Shown here in pieces: positions 36,701 to 49,145 of a stretch of 64,000 nt of DNA. The first letter of the stretch is position 1. Each line of letters begins with the position of its first letter. Below the pieces are notes generated by a model. It searched no databases, was not told where the DNA came from, and saw only the letters and a list, made by a program, of their open reading frames with translations. The DNA comes from Paragyromitra xinjiangensis (Eukaryota; Ascomycota; Pezizomycetes; Pezizales; Discinaceae), in NCBI GenBank assembly GCA_038503065.1, contig JBCAMK010000004.1, forward strand, positions 509,001-573,000, read 5' to 3'. The position numbers and the translations under genes are program-made.

Positions 36701-39162
36701 AAGCCACAGGAGTTGGGTATCTGTTCGGGCATGCCGTCGTGCATCCAAGGGGGGGGTTGTCTGAAGGAATAGCCGGCTATTTGAATATCTAAACAAGCAC
36801 AACAATAATTGTAGGAATATCCAGCTTATTCGGGGCAAGACATCCCTAATCTTTACTTTTTCCATGGACCGCGTTCCTTTTCGACGGTTCTCAGTCTTCC
36901 AAGCGAGCGCGGGGCAATCGTGATTTGGGGATCTTGATTGGCCATGTGTGAGATTTGTTGCTTGAACTTTGCGCCATGCGGGCCTGGATAGCAGGCCGCC
37001 CTCAACGGCCGTGCGCATCTGGGGAAATGTATATCTACCCAATTAATGCTGTGAAACTGCATTCTGGCCTTGCGTTGTCTCAGCCACCGAGAACTGAGTG
37101 TCTAACCATTCCGTAAGGAATCTTCTATGCGTTTCAGCATCCTTGTTGGTGGCCGAAGCCCTATGTGTATCACGCGAAATAGAAGGATAGGAAGTATATG
37201 TATGTACGTAACTCAGCTAACATTTGTTTCTAGAAGGGGGGGGATTACGAGGTAGTACCATGCAGAGCGGTAAAAGTGGCTTTTTAATTTATGCACAGTG
37301 GGATGAACTCGAGCTATATAACTATATATATGAATTGATAAGAGCTCAAAAAGCAAGCAAGCACGCACGCTTTAATGGATCGTGTACCTGTTGCTACTGC
37401 GATGATGATCCCAACCAACTGTATTGTACGAATCTAGATCAATCGGGGTTTACCGTGATGATTCCTGTCCTCTCATCTTTCCCATCACCTCGTCTACGTT
37501 TATCTCCATTGCTCTGTATACGGCCTATATTGTCTTTTTCGTTATTATTTCCCTCGCTTAGCCGTGAAGGTCTTCCGGTATAGTACCCCCTGAGGCTGTG
37601 CCTTTTCCAAGCCTTCTTGCCACTGGATGGGTGGTTTCGGGGAGGTGTATCCGGTGAATTACGAACGCAGTGGCCGGTGACGATTACTGGCGGAGTGATA
37701 GACGAGAAGAGAAACGAGTCTATATATGTGTGTATTTATTTGTGAAAATTTGCCAGATTTATTTACCTGAGAAACCGGTACCTGACTCGGGTTTGGCTAT
37801 AGAACTAGAGTTGAACCACGATCGCCACTCGACTGCTTCGGTCACCTAGCGCGGGGGTGGCAGCGCCAGGAACACATTAACAGAAAGGCACAAAACCCTC
37901 CGTCCAAACGCGCCATCTTCTACGTAAAGTTGGTGCAGGACAGAATTCCGGCTCTCGGGTTAACTTTCTGTTAAAGCAAGCCAACCGGCAACTACCCGAC
38001 TAAACATTCCTCAACTGTATCTCCTCATTCCCTGTTATTTATTTGCTCAACTATCATTATTCCTTATTCCACTCCATGCCGACCTGTTCCTTGCTCTAGG
38101 GGTCATCCGTGGAAACAACGTGCGACAGCAACAAGGTCTAGGTTGTTACGGCAGAAGCCGAGGAGAAGAAAGTGATTCTTTCCACAGGAGCAGAGTATCA
38201 CCCTCGTCAATCGCGGAACCACATCATCATCAATAGAACAAGGTACTGCTTGATCATCAGCCTAGAGGTTGAAATCTCTAAACGCTTTACCCGGCTCACG
38301 CCCACAGCCTAGATCGCATCTTGCTCTCCTCGGCCTTACCGATATACACCCATTACTTGGTAGCCTTCTGCATCGTTTTATTTATTTTTACGCTCTTCTG
38401 CATACTGTTTTTTTTTTTGCTTCAAAGCTTCGGCAACCCGTACCTACACTGCGACGGGATGCAAGCTTCGGTTCCCGCGTGTTGAGAAAAAGCCTCCCTC
38501 CGAAAACGGAAATACGAGAGCCGATCTCCGAGAAGCAGAACGTGGGACGCCTAGACCGCCGCGGGCATAGGGTAGGATATATACCTACATACTTTTCTAC
38601 CCCAGCGTGGCATAATTACCGCCTCCTGCCATCATCCAAAGTAAAGGCATAGCGCGGCAGTAACCAAATCCGTTGCTAGCCATCGGATTCTGATCGCCGG
38701 CAGTGGCAAGTCAGGTGTGTGACCTTGTGTCGTTGGGGGTGGTGGGTGAAGAGGTTAGAGTACTGCTGCTGGGGGTGGAAGAGGCTTGAAATTGGGGTTG
38801 GGGTTTGTAGGGAATCCGGTGGTAGACACGACGAAATAAGCAGACTGTGCGGTGTAACCTCCGTATAGGTGGAAGAGGCGTCAACAGGCATTTCCGTGGT
38901 AGTCGTCATAACGGGGTGCACGAGGTTGTTCTGGCTGGCTGCTGGGCCAGCGCGCGCGTTACCATCGGGAATCTCCTAGGGCTTTTTTTTTTTTTGGATT
39001 GACTGTTCTGTCTGTCACTTTTGCTCTCTCGCTTGGGGCTTCACGTCTCGTGTCCGATCTGAAGCTATTCTCAGTGCGCTAGGAGTTTTGGAGGCGAAAA
39101 GGAGAAGTGCGCGCGGGCTTTGGAAGAGGGGGGAGTGTGCATATTGTCATATCCCAAGGGAC

Positions 39163-39182
39163 AGGCAGGCAGGCAGGCAGGC
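39163..39182 (+). repeat. AGGC tetranucleotide repeat (5 copies)
   Basis: Five perfect AGGC units, about 350 bp upstream of the transcription factor start. This is an ordinary microsatellite. Confidence 0.85.
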
Positions 39183-39535
39183 ACCAGTCGACATCCTAAT
39201 TGAACTGGCTAGTGAGAGTGAGGTACACGTCTAGATCTTGAATTTCGCAGCACGAACCAATTGAGACAAGGGATCAAACGGCGGTGAAGGAGAAGGAGGA
39301 GGAAAAGAAAATACATACAAAAAGAGGATCGGATTATAGTTGGTGTAAGTAGTGGGGATTTACTTTTTCCCCTTCACCATCCACATTCACTATCCAAACT
39401 TTCCCCGATACCATCACGAAGAGTGGAGTCCTCATTGTTAATATCTGCGTCATTGGCGAAGCCCATAGGTCTCATTCCATTTCCCCCTCGTCCACCCTCC
39501 GGTCAGCGCTGCAGTACTGCTGCTACCCGTCGACC

Positions 39536-39613
39536 ATGGACCGTCTCCACCATCGCCACCCGCAACCGCATCCTAATCCCCATAACCAGCCTCTGAATCA
39601 ACATCAACTCCAT

Positions 39614-39649
<36 letters not shown>

Positions 39650-42600
39650 TATCAGCAGCACCAGCAGCAGATTCAACACCAGCAGCAACACCAGCAGCAA
39701 CACCAGCAGCAACCTCAGTCCCAGCCTCAACATCTCCAACATCATCAGCATCCACATCAACATCTCCAAATTGATCCTCGTCTCCATCATCATCAGCAAT
39801 CGGACTTGTCTTCCCCACACCATCCACATGCTCTCCGTCCTCTGCAGTCCGTTTCGCCAGCCTCGTCAACTCCATCCCCCGCTGCTTACCATCCCAATAT
39901 CGCCCCACCTCATATGCACGTTGTGGCTTCGGGTGGGCCCTTAGGTCAGACCAACCCGTCTCAACCATTATCGCAGAGTGGGCCTCCTACCCACATGCAG
40001 TATCACCAACTTGCTCCACACCATCATCCACCTCTACCTCCACCGAACTCATCACTACAACAGCAGCATCAACCCCAATCTCACCCATCCATCCAATCTC
40101 TTCCTCCTCAACAGCAGCGTACCCAACATGGGTCCCAGCGACAGAACCCCGTACCTTTGCGTCCTATGCCGCCACCATCACTTTCCGCTCCATCAAACCA
40201 GCAGATAAATTCACCGTCAACGCTTTCATCTTTAAATACCCAGCCAGCGGTAAACCAAAATCAATCAAACGTAATTGGCGGGCGCCAGAGTGGAGCGAAC
40301 GGGGGTTCAACATCTGTATTGGCAGGATCAGCAAGCTCGCCAGCCCCAAATAGTCGCCCCACAAATACTCGCGTATCAAATGCCAACTCTGGAATCACCC
40401 CAGGTGCCACTAGCCAGATTACACCTGTCAAAGACCAGGATGGCAAATTTCCCTGTCCTCACTGTCCCAAGACGTACCTGCACGCCAAGCATCTTAAGCG
40501 ACATCTCTTACGACATACTGGCGATCGCCCTTACCAGTGTGTTTTGTGTAAAGATACGTTTTCAAGATCTGATATCCTAAAAAGACATTTTCAGAAATGC
40601 TCCATCAGGAGAGGAAACCCTACGGGTGCAACCCATTTAAGCCATGCGCATGCTCATCAGCAGGGAAGACAAGGGAACAATCAAAATACCGATACCTCCA
40701 GTGTTGGCACAGCAGCCTCAGCAACCTCAACAAACGCTGGTGGACTGTCGCCTACCCAGACATCACCTGGTGCAGGGTCTAAGAAAAAGTCAACGAGAGC
40801 GTGTGATCAATGCGTAAGGCTCAAGGTCCGCTGTGACCTCGCCAGCCCCTGTGAAAGATGTCAGACAAAAGGAGGAGAGTGTACGTACTCGAGGTCTGTG
40901 AAGAGGCAGGATTCAAGGGATGAGGCCGGCCTATTACCATCCGGGAATTTTCAAGACCAAGCAGGAGGAGTGAGTCAAACTGTAGGATATAGTGATGGTT
41001 TTAATTTTCCGCCGCCTGCTCACCCCGTAGCCCATATGGCGCATCAGGTCCATCAGCAGCAAACCCTCGTTGGATCACACCAACGCCAGTCTCAACCACC
41101 CAACCCTCATCAAGCCCCTCGACCGGTGAACGCCGTTTCTCAGCCACCAACCACAAGCTTCTACTCCCACACACCAAATGGAGAAGTGGACTGGACTTCT
41201 TTTATGCAAGTGGGAGGAGATTCGAATTTCATGGATCCTTTTTATCTTTCTCAACCTGGGGGACCGTCCACTGATAGTGGGACGCCGACTACAACTGCGA
41301 GCATGGATCACCCGAGTGGTGGAGGAGTGTTTGGAACACTGTATAATGGTAGTGACCCTTCTGCAATGTCTGGGATTATGGGTGGGTTCAACGGATGGGC
41401 GCACCTAGCAATGCACCAGATCGATCCTTTGCAAGCAAAATGTGATCAGCTGATTGCGGTTTGCTTTCCTGAGGATCGAAACAGTCCCGGAAACGGCTCG
41501 CCGAATCAACAGATTAAACGAGAACCCGGAGCAGATGCAGAATTGAAGAGGTGGCTGACCCCCGATAATGTCAAGCATTTTGTTCACTTGTTTTTTGTCA
41601 ATTTTCAAGGCCATTTCCCGATGATTCATCTCCCAACATTTAACATCACATTAATATATGACGGATTATTGCTTGCAATTGTATGCATTGGTGCAGTTTA
41701 TTCAAAGAAAGGTATCACCGTTGATCAAGTGCGGACGTTGATCGATAAATCCTTTGCCGCGATAGATAGGAACGAGGCGCCGCCAGGCCCGCTGGAAATC
41801 GAAGAGATACAAGGAAGGTATTTTCTTCATGTTTTGGCCACATGGCATGGCCATAGTTATCAACGGGAGAATGCTCGGAAAAAATACGGCAAGGTGATTC
41901 AGAAAGCCAGGGCAGCAGGTCTTTTCCAACCGTTAACGCCAGAGAACCCTGGTGTCTCAGGATTCAGCGTTTACCATCAACTTGACGATCGCCCATCAAC
42001 TCGACAAAACTGGAACTGGCTAGCATGGCTTGAACAAGAAAAGAGGAATAGAGTCATGTTTGGCATCTTCCTTTTGAACTCGGCTTTCGTTATTTTCTTC
42101 AATTCACCCCCTCAGATTCAGCTTCATGAAATACGACTACCCCTACCTGCAGACGATGCTGCTTGGGAGGCGCCCGATGCGAATGAATGTGCCAATGCTC
42201 TGGGGCTGAATGGAGAAGGTTGTATTGGCGGAAATGTTGCTGGAACTCGACAGCTACGGCAGCCAGAATTAATCGTCGCTCTCAGGTCCCTTCTTCAAGT
42301 ACAGCTAGATCTCAGCCCCGGCACAACAAATGCCTATTCAAAATTTATCCTGATTCACGCTCTGCATGTACACATTTGGACAACGCAGAAAATGATGGTG
42401 AATGCTTCAGAATTAGGCGTTGGTCAGTTGGCGGGTACCATGTCACAGCCCGGAACGGCTGAATGGAAGATGGAAGTGCAGAATAGAAATGGTAGGGGAA
42501 CGCCAGAGGGATTTAGGGACGGTGATATGGTTTTGAGCGATGCAGCAAAAGCTCTTAGGATAACTACGTACGCATTGGAGAAATGGAAACGAGCTTGGGA

Positions 42601-42961
42601 TACAGATCTTATCGCACAGTATCCTTCACCCACATCTAGGGTTGGGTTTGGCAGGGACGGCATGCCGTTCTATTGGCTAGGGAAACTATACATGACCCGA
42701 AATCGGACGCTGGATTGGAAGCATGGAGTTGACGACGATCGAACCGTTGCTAAGGTCAAAAATATGTTGAAGCATCTCCAGGGATTCATCGCCGATGGGG
42801 CAGGGGGAATGGACCTACAAGGTGCAGTTTGTGCAATCGATGAGGATTTTGCGATGGACGAGTTGACCTACGACATGAAGCTGCTATTCAGGCCGATTGA
42901 TGAGATAGACAGGTCACCGCAGCAGCAACCTAGAGAGGTGGTGGGATCTTGGAAAGGGTGA
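39536..42961 (+). CDS. Transcription factor with poly-Q N-terminus, C2H2 fingers, Zn2Cys6 cluster and fungal-trans domain
   Basis: One uninterrupted frame of 1,141 residues from an ATG in good context (ACCATGG). Residues 1-300 are Gln/His/Pro-rich, with a pure glutamine run near 27-37. Two zinc fingers lie at about 304-355: CPHC-x12-H-x3-H, then CVLC-x12-H-x3-C, so the second is C2HC. The following CSIRRGNPTGATHLSHAHAH-type linker is typical of a conserved fungal C2H2 group. A Zn2Cys6 cluster with spacing C-x2-C-x6-C-x5-C-x2-C-x6-C starts at about 423. The fungal-specific transcription factor domain runs from about 672 (RWLTPDNVKHFVHLFF, then FPMIHLPTF) to the C-terminus. The combination resembles Cmr1-type melanin regulators in architecture, but orthology cannot be claimed. 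It should act in the nucleus as a DNA-binding regulator; its targets are unknown. Confidence 0.9.
39605..39730 (+). repeat. CAG/CAA repeat encoding poly-glutamine
   Basis: A run of CAG codons with CAA interruptions continues as CAG-CAC imperfect repeats. It lies inside the transcription factor frame and is likely length-variable between strains. Confidence 0.85.
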
Positions 42962-44605
42962 GACCATAATATCAAGGGCGGGTATAAAGGTTTATTTGAT
43001 GGAGTGTGATTCGTTATGGGAAATGTAATCTTTTGGGATCGATCGTTTTTTAATCCCCTTTCTTTTGTACTATCATGTCTTTCTGGATCTCTGCTTCTGT
43101 GTACTTTTTTTCCTTTTCTTTTTTATGGTAAAATAAGATTTCTTTTATTTATTTCTCTAGATGGACGGGGAGCGGCGAGGTGGGATCTAGGCAGATAATC
43201 TGTGTTGTTTTTGATCACATTCATTTTATGTCTTTTCTTGTTGTTATTTAGGTTAGGGTATTCCCGATGGTCACTCGCTATCACCTTCTTGTAATCTTTA
43301 TTGTTTACGCAGGATAATACGGGTTGTTTTTTCTTTATTCCCTTGAGCATTATATCATTCATTTATTTTCCAGTTTTAGGCGTGTACTTTATACATTCGT
43401 TTTATATTGGGATAATTGCCTGTCATTTCTTTGATTGGGTTTGCTCGGGGAGTGAGCAAGCGTGTGCATGCTATGAGTTGTTTAATTCTCTTTATATCTA
43501 CCCCAACTTTTTCTCTCGTTCATACCGGTTTTTCTCGAGTTCGGTGTTTAGCCTGGCCAGCGTTATCCCACTCCGTTCAGCATTACCATTTTACAATATT
43601 ACAAAAAAAACAGGGTTTTTTTTTTCGGGACAGTGGTATATTTGGAATTTCCTTTTTTCCATGCATGTATTTCTCGGGTGTTATTGTACTGTTTGAATCT
43701 GACACGATGTGATGCAGGATACGAAAGGGTTTTGAGAAGCCTGGGCGGAGGATATATGTACGGGTCGTCTAGAATGTGTTTAGTCAGCGCCTAAAAGGAG
43801 TACCAGCCACATTTTCAAACACAACGTTGAGATCTTAGTGGTGCTAGGAACAGAGTTCCGGCCGTAAGCCCTTTGGCTTACTGTGGCGAGTGATACTGCA
43901 TGATCAAGCACATCCGTAAAATCCAGATATTCCTGCTGCGGAGTAGTTATCCGAACCCGAGATGGGGTGTTTTTATCGTAATTTCAATTCCACTGTCGCA
44001 GATAACCGTGCGGTTTGCAGACCGCGAAACCAACCAGGCCAATCAGATAAGTGTTACAGAAGCCAGGACAGTGTGACGTAGCACTGTTGGTCTCGGTTCC
44101 TTTTTTTTAGATACGTCTAGCCAATAGGATATCTATTGCGGAGCGAGAAAGAATTCGACGTGATTCCAGGATACAGCTCAGGGTCCAAAAAAAAAACTAG
44201 ATTAGAGATCGTGGTTTCGACTGCATTAACCGATCCTGTCGTGCCGTGACGGCAAACGAATCTTTTTAAGCAACGGAGTGATCATCCGAGCACGTGTGAC
44301 CACAAGTAACGAAGCAACGGCTCTTTCCTTCTCTTTCCACCAATAAAATCCATCTCACGGAGTGAATTCGACCCTTTTGCAACTGTAATCGATAGCAGCG
44401 GATTTGGCCTCCGCGGACTGGTCAATAACTGAAGGGCATTGGATCCGCCTTCTAGCGGTGACGTCATCGGGTTCACGTCTATCATAACAAGCGCCGACCC
44501 GAGTCCCTCCTCACGGCGCTCCCAAAAACATTCACTGGGTCCTATAAATGCCCTAGTCTACTCTACCCCACGATCGTCATACCCCTCTCGCGGAGTCAAA
44601 ATATC
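42962..44605. other. Intergenic region between transcription factor and F-box/ankyrin gene
   Basis: The first 700 bases are T-rich and probably include the 3' untranslated region of the transcription factor. The last 100 bases hold a TATA-like box of the next gene. Hydrophobic frames around 43.3-43.7 kb reflect T-richness and are not convincing genes. Confidence 0.5.
44543..44548 (+). promoter_or_regulatory. TATA-like box of the F-box/ankyrin gene
   Basis: TATAAA in the context CCTATAAATG, 58 bp upstream of the ATG at 44606. The spacing fits a short leader. Confidence 0.45.
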
Positions 44606-45640
44606 ATGTCCTCTCTCCTGGACTTTCCGAACGAAGTTCTGCTCCAGATCGCGAAATATCTCTACCGACCAAACGATCTCAACTGCCTCTTGCAGACAAA
44701 TAGCTTCTTCACCAAGTTTCTGACTCCACAGCTACACAAGCTCGCTATGCTGGAGCCGATCGAAGGAACACCCTCTCTCTGCTGGGCAGCAAGACAAGGT
44801 CACAAACCACTCGTCAATCTCCTCCTCGCGAACGGGGTAGAAATCAACACCCGAGACGGCGAGCTGAAGAAAACCCCGCTTATGTGGGCTGCTAGGCGGG
44901 GTCATAAGGAGATTGTAAAATTGCTGCTGGAGAGAGGCGTAGATACCGAAGAAATGGATCAGGATGGAAACACGGCGCTTATAGACGCTGTGAGTAACGA
45001 TAATATCGGTGTGGCTAGACTGCTGCTAGATAGAGGCGCAGACCCCGATTTTAGAGATTCTCGACTATCATCGTTCCAGCGGTCGTATCAAGACGATTAT
45101 AATCTCCCAGGAGCAGCGCTCCACCAAGCGTGTCGTCATAACCCACCGAACGAGGCTATGATCCAAATGTTGCTGGATAAGGGGGCGAATATCAATGTTC
45201 GGGATATAAGGGAGATCACGGCACTCCACGCAGCAGTGGAGAGTCGTGCTAGTAGTCGAGACCGACGTGCGGTTGTTGAGCTGTTGTTGAAGTTGGGAGC
45301 CGACATAGATAGACTCAGCGGGAATCTAGATACTGTGTTGCATCTAGCTGTGCTGCAGGGTGATAAGAAGCTCGTGAAGTTATTGGTGGAACGAGGCGCA
45401 AATAGATGTCGTCCGGATTCGAGTCTGAATATCCCATTGCATCTGGCCGTGAAGAGGGATATGACTTCAATCACCAAAATACTATTAGAAGGAGCGACCG
45501 ACGCGGAAATCACTTACAAGAACATATACGACAAAACACCGATGCATCTTGTCCTCGAGCAACTGTGGCCTTCGATGGTGAAGCTGTTTATCGAACATTT
45601 TGCAAAGGGAGGAGGCGCGATAAACGCCAAGGTGGGATAG
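44606..45640 (+). CDS. F-box and ankyrin-repeat protein
   Basis: A single exon of 344 residues. The N-terminus (LLDFPNEVLLQIAKYLYRPN at 4-23, then DLNCLLQTNSFFTKFL) is an F-box, which would bind Skp1 of an SCF ubiquitin ligase. From about residue 55 to 335 there are seven or eight ankyrin repeats with clear TPLMWAARRGHKEIVKLLLE and TALHAAVES-type cores, likely the substrate-recognition surface. One repeat (about 150-175) carries an insertion. The gene has a TATA-like box 58 bp upstream. A shorter paralogue lies at 54055-54507. Such proteins form expanded families in some filamentous fungi; the target here is unknown. Confidence 0.85.
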   Translation: MSSLLDFPNEVLLQIAKYLYRPNDLNCLLQTNSFFTKFLTPQLHKLAMLEPIEGTPSLCWAARQGHKPLVNLLLANGVEINTRDGELKKTPLMWAARRGHKEIVKLLLERGVDTEEMDQDGNTALIDAVSNDNIGVARLLLDRGADPDFRDSRLSSFQRSYQDDYNLPGAALHQACRHNPPNEAMIQMLLDKGANINVRDIREITALHAAVESRASSRDRRAVVELLLKLGADIDRLSGNLDTVLHLAVLQGDKKLVKLLVERGANRCRPDSSLNIPLHLAVKRDMTSITKILLEGATDAEITYKNIYDKTPMHLVLEQLWPSMVKLFIEHFAKGGGAINAKVG

Positions 45641-47422
45641 CTTCTACGACCGGATAGGACGGTCAATTGATGTTTTCCCTATGGAGTAATGAACTATGTG
45701 TTTTCCTGAAGCGTGGATGTTAGGTATTCATTGGTAGGATATTTTATTTTATTTCTCCCGTTTTTCTGAAGCGGATAAAGATATACCCTCACTCTAAACC
45801 TTCTTTTCCCCAGTCCAGTCTTTTTGGGGGGTTTTTGCAGGCAATCGCAACCCGGAAGAATACGGCACGGATCTATCTCGGATGAGTTCATAGGGGTGAT
45901 CTTTTCTTCTTTCCTTCTGGATGTATGTTACCACGATGAATGACGAAAAGCGTTTCCTTCTGTTACTTGCCGTGAACGGCGTTGGTAACGTTGGTAGCGA
46001 ACTCCTCTGTAGCAGCTGGGGATACTACAGCTGCCAGGAAGTAATTCATCTCGGTGAACCGCCAATCCAATTGCTGTAGGGGATGATATGGCTTTTGGGG
46101 GATCCAGGAGTGCCCATCCCTTATTCCAATGAAAGCTAGTACTTGGGATGTCGTTTTAGAGTTATTAGCGTAGCAGATATTTCGACCAGAGTTAGTATTT
46201 ACCACGCTAGCAACTCCCAACAGCGCTTCGGGTGATAGCTACCCTCCTGGGGAGAAAAGTAGCAACCATATTAGTTGTCATCAGCCTCCCCGATTACTTC
46301 CAACTAATGGACTACCATCACCAGATTAGAGCATGAGAAAAGTTTTACCGCTACTCAACCGAATCAATTCGCGGGCCTATTCCCTAGATCAAGCAGAATA
46401 GGGAACCTAACCTTACTATTTCTCCTCACAGTTGGGGTAGCCAATATCTTGGCTTTTCTTGGCAACCCCTACCCTGGAAAAGAACAAACCAAATTTCTAC
46501 CAAATTTCGGCGCCCAACACTCGAGTATTGATAACGCCGTTCCATCCCTCTAAGAATTTGGTTGTCCGCTAAATAGAGTCGCTCACGGGTGTATCCCTTA
46601 CTATGTCTCGCGCCCCACCCGCTTTCAGACGGGAAATTGCCCGAGGGAGGGTGTCGAATTCGGAGATAGCCAGTCCATAAAAGGTGGCGTAGAGCCTTTT
46701 CCTGGTGACTTCACCACTGTCACGGTGTAATCCTACCTGCTTGCCACCCCTTCAGGTTTATATAGCGTGCCAAACGGACGAAGGGGTAGTGCCTATGGGG
46801 TACGGTTGATTCCAAGTTTAATGGCACCCCGAAGAAACTATAGATCGATCCCCGCGTATTGTGTATGATTCCTATGTATATCTAACATCAGTCATACCTC
46901 TATAAACAGCTCAAGTCCCTGAGATTCTCGTTAGTAGCGATCTTCTCACGGAGTTAGGCTCCTCTTGGAGGGAATGATGCAAGCGTCTTCGGGGTGTTGG
47001 GCATCGTCAATTTTAAATGGTTCATGTTGCCTTAGAAACTCGCCTACGGAACCTCAGACACCGCAACGTAAAATCTCGACGGCTGAGACACGTAACTTTG
47101 ACGTCACGGTATTTAAGGGGATTGCTAGTAGTATGAAATTGACTTCTGTCTTGGTTAGTTGTCTTCACTCACGTTCACGTCATTACTTAATAGATGGCTT
47201 CACTCTAGAAATAAAATGCCGGTTAACGAGAAGATTTCTCGTGTATCATATTTTATAGCATCTACCATCATTCATGTTCCTAGTCTTAACTGTATCACAA
47301 AAATTCACTCGTTCTCAGTCCCGCTAGGGCTTTGTCAGCTGAGAACACAAATACTAACCTCAGCCCTCACTAACAGTATCCTAAAAAGAGTGATAACCTT
47401 CCACCTCCATCTTGATAGCCAA
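45641..47422. other. Intergenic region with one possible orphan exon
   Basis: Apart from a coding-looking minus-strand stretch at 45963-46238, I find no gene. The right edge is the 3' flank of the secreted protein gene. Confidence 0.5.
45963..46238 (-). pseudogene. Possible orphan terminal exon, unknown
   Basis: An open stretch of 91 codons ends in TAA and is preceded by a plausible acceptor (GGGTAG before the first codon). Its composition is protein-like (for example TEMNYFLAAVVSPAATEEF and two N-glycosylation-type sequons). No upstream exon with a matching donor was found in the next 700 bases. It could be the 3' end of a decayed gene or a chance ORF. Confidence 0.25.
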
Positions 47423-49145
47423 TTATTCAGGAACCCTAACCTGCCTCGGATACTCACAAAACCATGAATAAAACTTGCCACATCTCTCGCACCCCGGCAA
47501 GCCGCCCAAAGAGTCCTTCCAGCTCTTAACCACCAGATTATCGATCCAAAAGGGAATCCTCTCCTGCTTAACATTATCCCATAGATAAAGGCTCATAGCC
47601 CTCTGCTTCCTGTACCCGAAGCTCTTCAAGTCCACATCGAAGCTATAACTCGTGGGGGTGATCGCCTTGAAAGTCCCACCAACGCTACCAGAGTAATTCT
47701 TAATGTCAAAACACGGTCCGTACCCCTGGATGATGAATTCCAGGTCACCAGGATTTGTGGTTGCTGTGGCGGTGGTGTCAATCGTGATGTGGAAAGAGTC
47801 GGCGTCAAAAAGGAAGTCGGATGCAATAACGTCTGGATTGGGGCTGGATGATGAGGTGATTTGGCCGTAGAGCGCATTAGGTTTCGAGACTGCAGCACCG
47901 AGACCAGGGTGATTCACTGGGTAGGCTTGGGCGTTGGTGACAACCCAGGCGGTGTTGAAGGTATAGGATTTGTAGGGAGTTGGGAGCGAGGCTGTGGGAG
48001 AGGCTTTTACGTCATCGAACTAATAGTGAGGGTTAATACCATTGCACGTAAGGGAGTGAGGAGATAGAGCTTTACCTTCAGTGTCTGCGACGGACCCTCA
48101 GGGCCAGGAACTTGGTATGGAACGGAGCAGTTAACGTTTTCGTCAGGGTTCCAGGCGTACTCATCAATAACCTTACACGTGTATCAGTGAGCGTAGCATA
48201 AATTTTGATTGGGCTTCACCCACCATATCATCAATGATATACGGGAAATCTTCCCTAGTCTCTCTAGTTCCAGCACTCCACCACACCCTCACCTGCCATT
48301 GCAGGATCTTATTCCACGCTCCAGTCGGAGTCGTAACTTTATAGCCGGTCTCAGAGCCCTTAATCTTGAAACGCATAGTATTTGTCTTGGTCCCATCTTC
48401 TTTCCACCCAAAGACCTCAACCGTAATCATCTCATTATAGTACTTGGACGCCACAACAGGCGTGAGGCGGAATTCGATGAGGTCGTAGATAGCCCACACA
48501 GACTGTGCAGGATATGCCAACGCATTGAGGGTTCCAATTCTGCCCTTATCCAACGGACCATCCCCAATTTTGCCACCAGGGGTGTTGAGGATTGCAAAAT
48601 CCGGAGAAGTGCACTTCCGAAACAATCAGAACCTAGCTGAAGACAAAAATAGGTGGGAAACCACTTACACCCTTCCTAGCTGGATCGCCAGCAGCGTAGT
48701 AGTAGGTGCAATTGATCACCTTCCATCCCTGGTCGTTTTCAAACAAAATTGACTTCGAGACGTGGTCTGTGCCGTCGACGGGCCCGTAGGCCTCTCTCCA
48801 TGCGAGGCCACGGCCAGGAGAGACGAGGTCGTAGAATGTAACTGAGGGATCAGGGCCACGTCCGCCAGAGAGGTAGAAATTCCACTACACTCGGGTTAGT
48901 AGCGAAATAACCAGTTCATCAGGAGACAGAAAACGTGCCACAATGGTTTTGCGTGTCTTGGTGACAGCGCATGGCGTGGTGGCTGCCTGGCGAGGCAGGA
49001 TGCTATACAGACGTATTTCAGATTAGTGAGTGCGCAATTCAGTGTGCCAGTGGAGCAAGGTAGAACAATACCGGCCGATGGGCTCTCCGAGAGCACTCGA
49101 CCACAAAAGGGCTGAGGTGACGAGCGAAACGAATGGCAACTTCAT
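47423..49145 (-). CDS. Secreted protein of about 477 residues, six exons, family not recognised
   Basis: Exons: 49072-49145, 48942-49002, 48669-48884, 48224-48613, 48076-48171 and 47423-48019. The ATG at 49145 opens a signal peptide (MKLPFVSLVTSALLWSSALG, cleavage likely after Gly20). Exon 3 encodes WNFYLSGGRGPDPSVTFYDL and exon 6 NTAWVVTNAQAY and CFDIKNYSGSVGG; the text is rich in beta-strand-like, aromatic-containing segments, suggesting one or two extracellular beta-sandwich domains. Sequons NCT, NCS and NYS fit a glycosylated, exported protein. Introns of 52-69 nt keep the frame throughout (phases 2,0,0,0,0). The donors of intron 2 (GTGGCA) and intron 4 (GTGGGT) are weak and those junctions may shift. 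I do not recognise the family; a carbohydrate-binding or cell-wall role would be guesswork. Confidence 0.75.
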
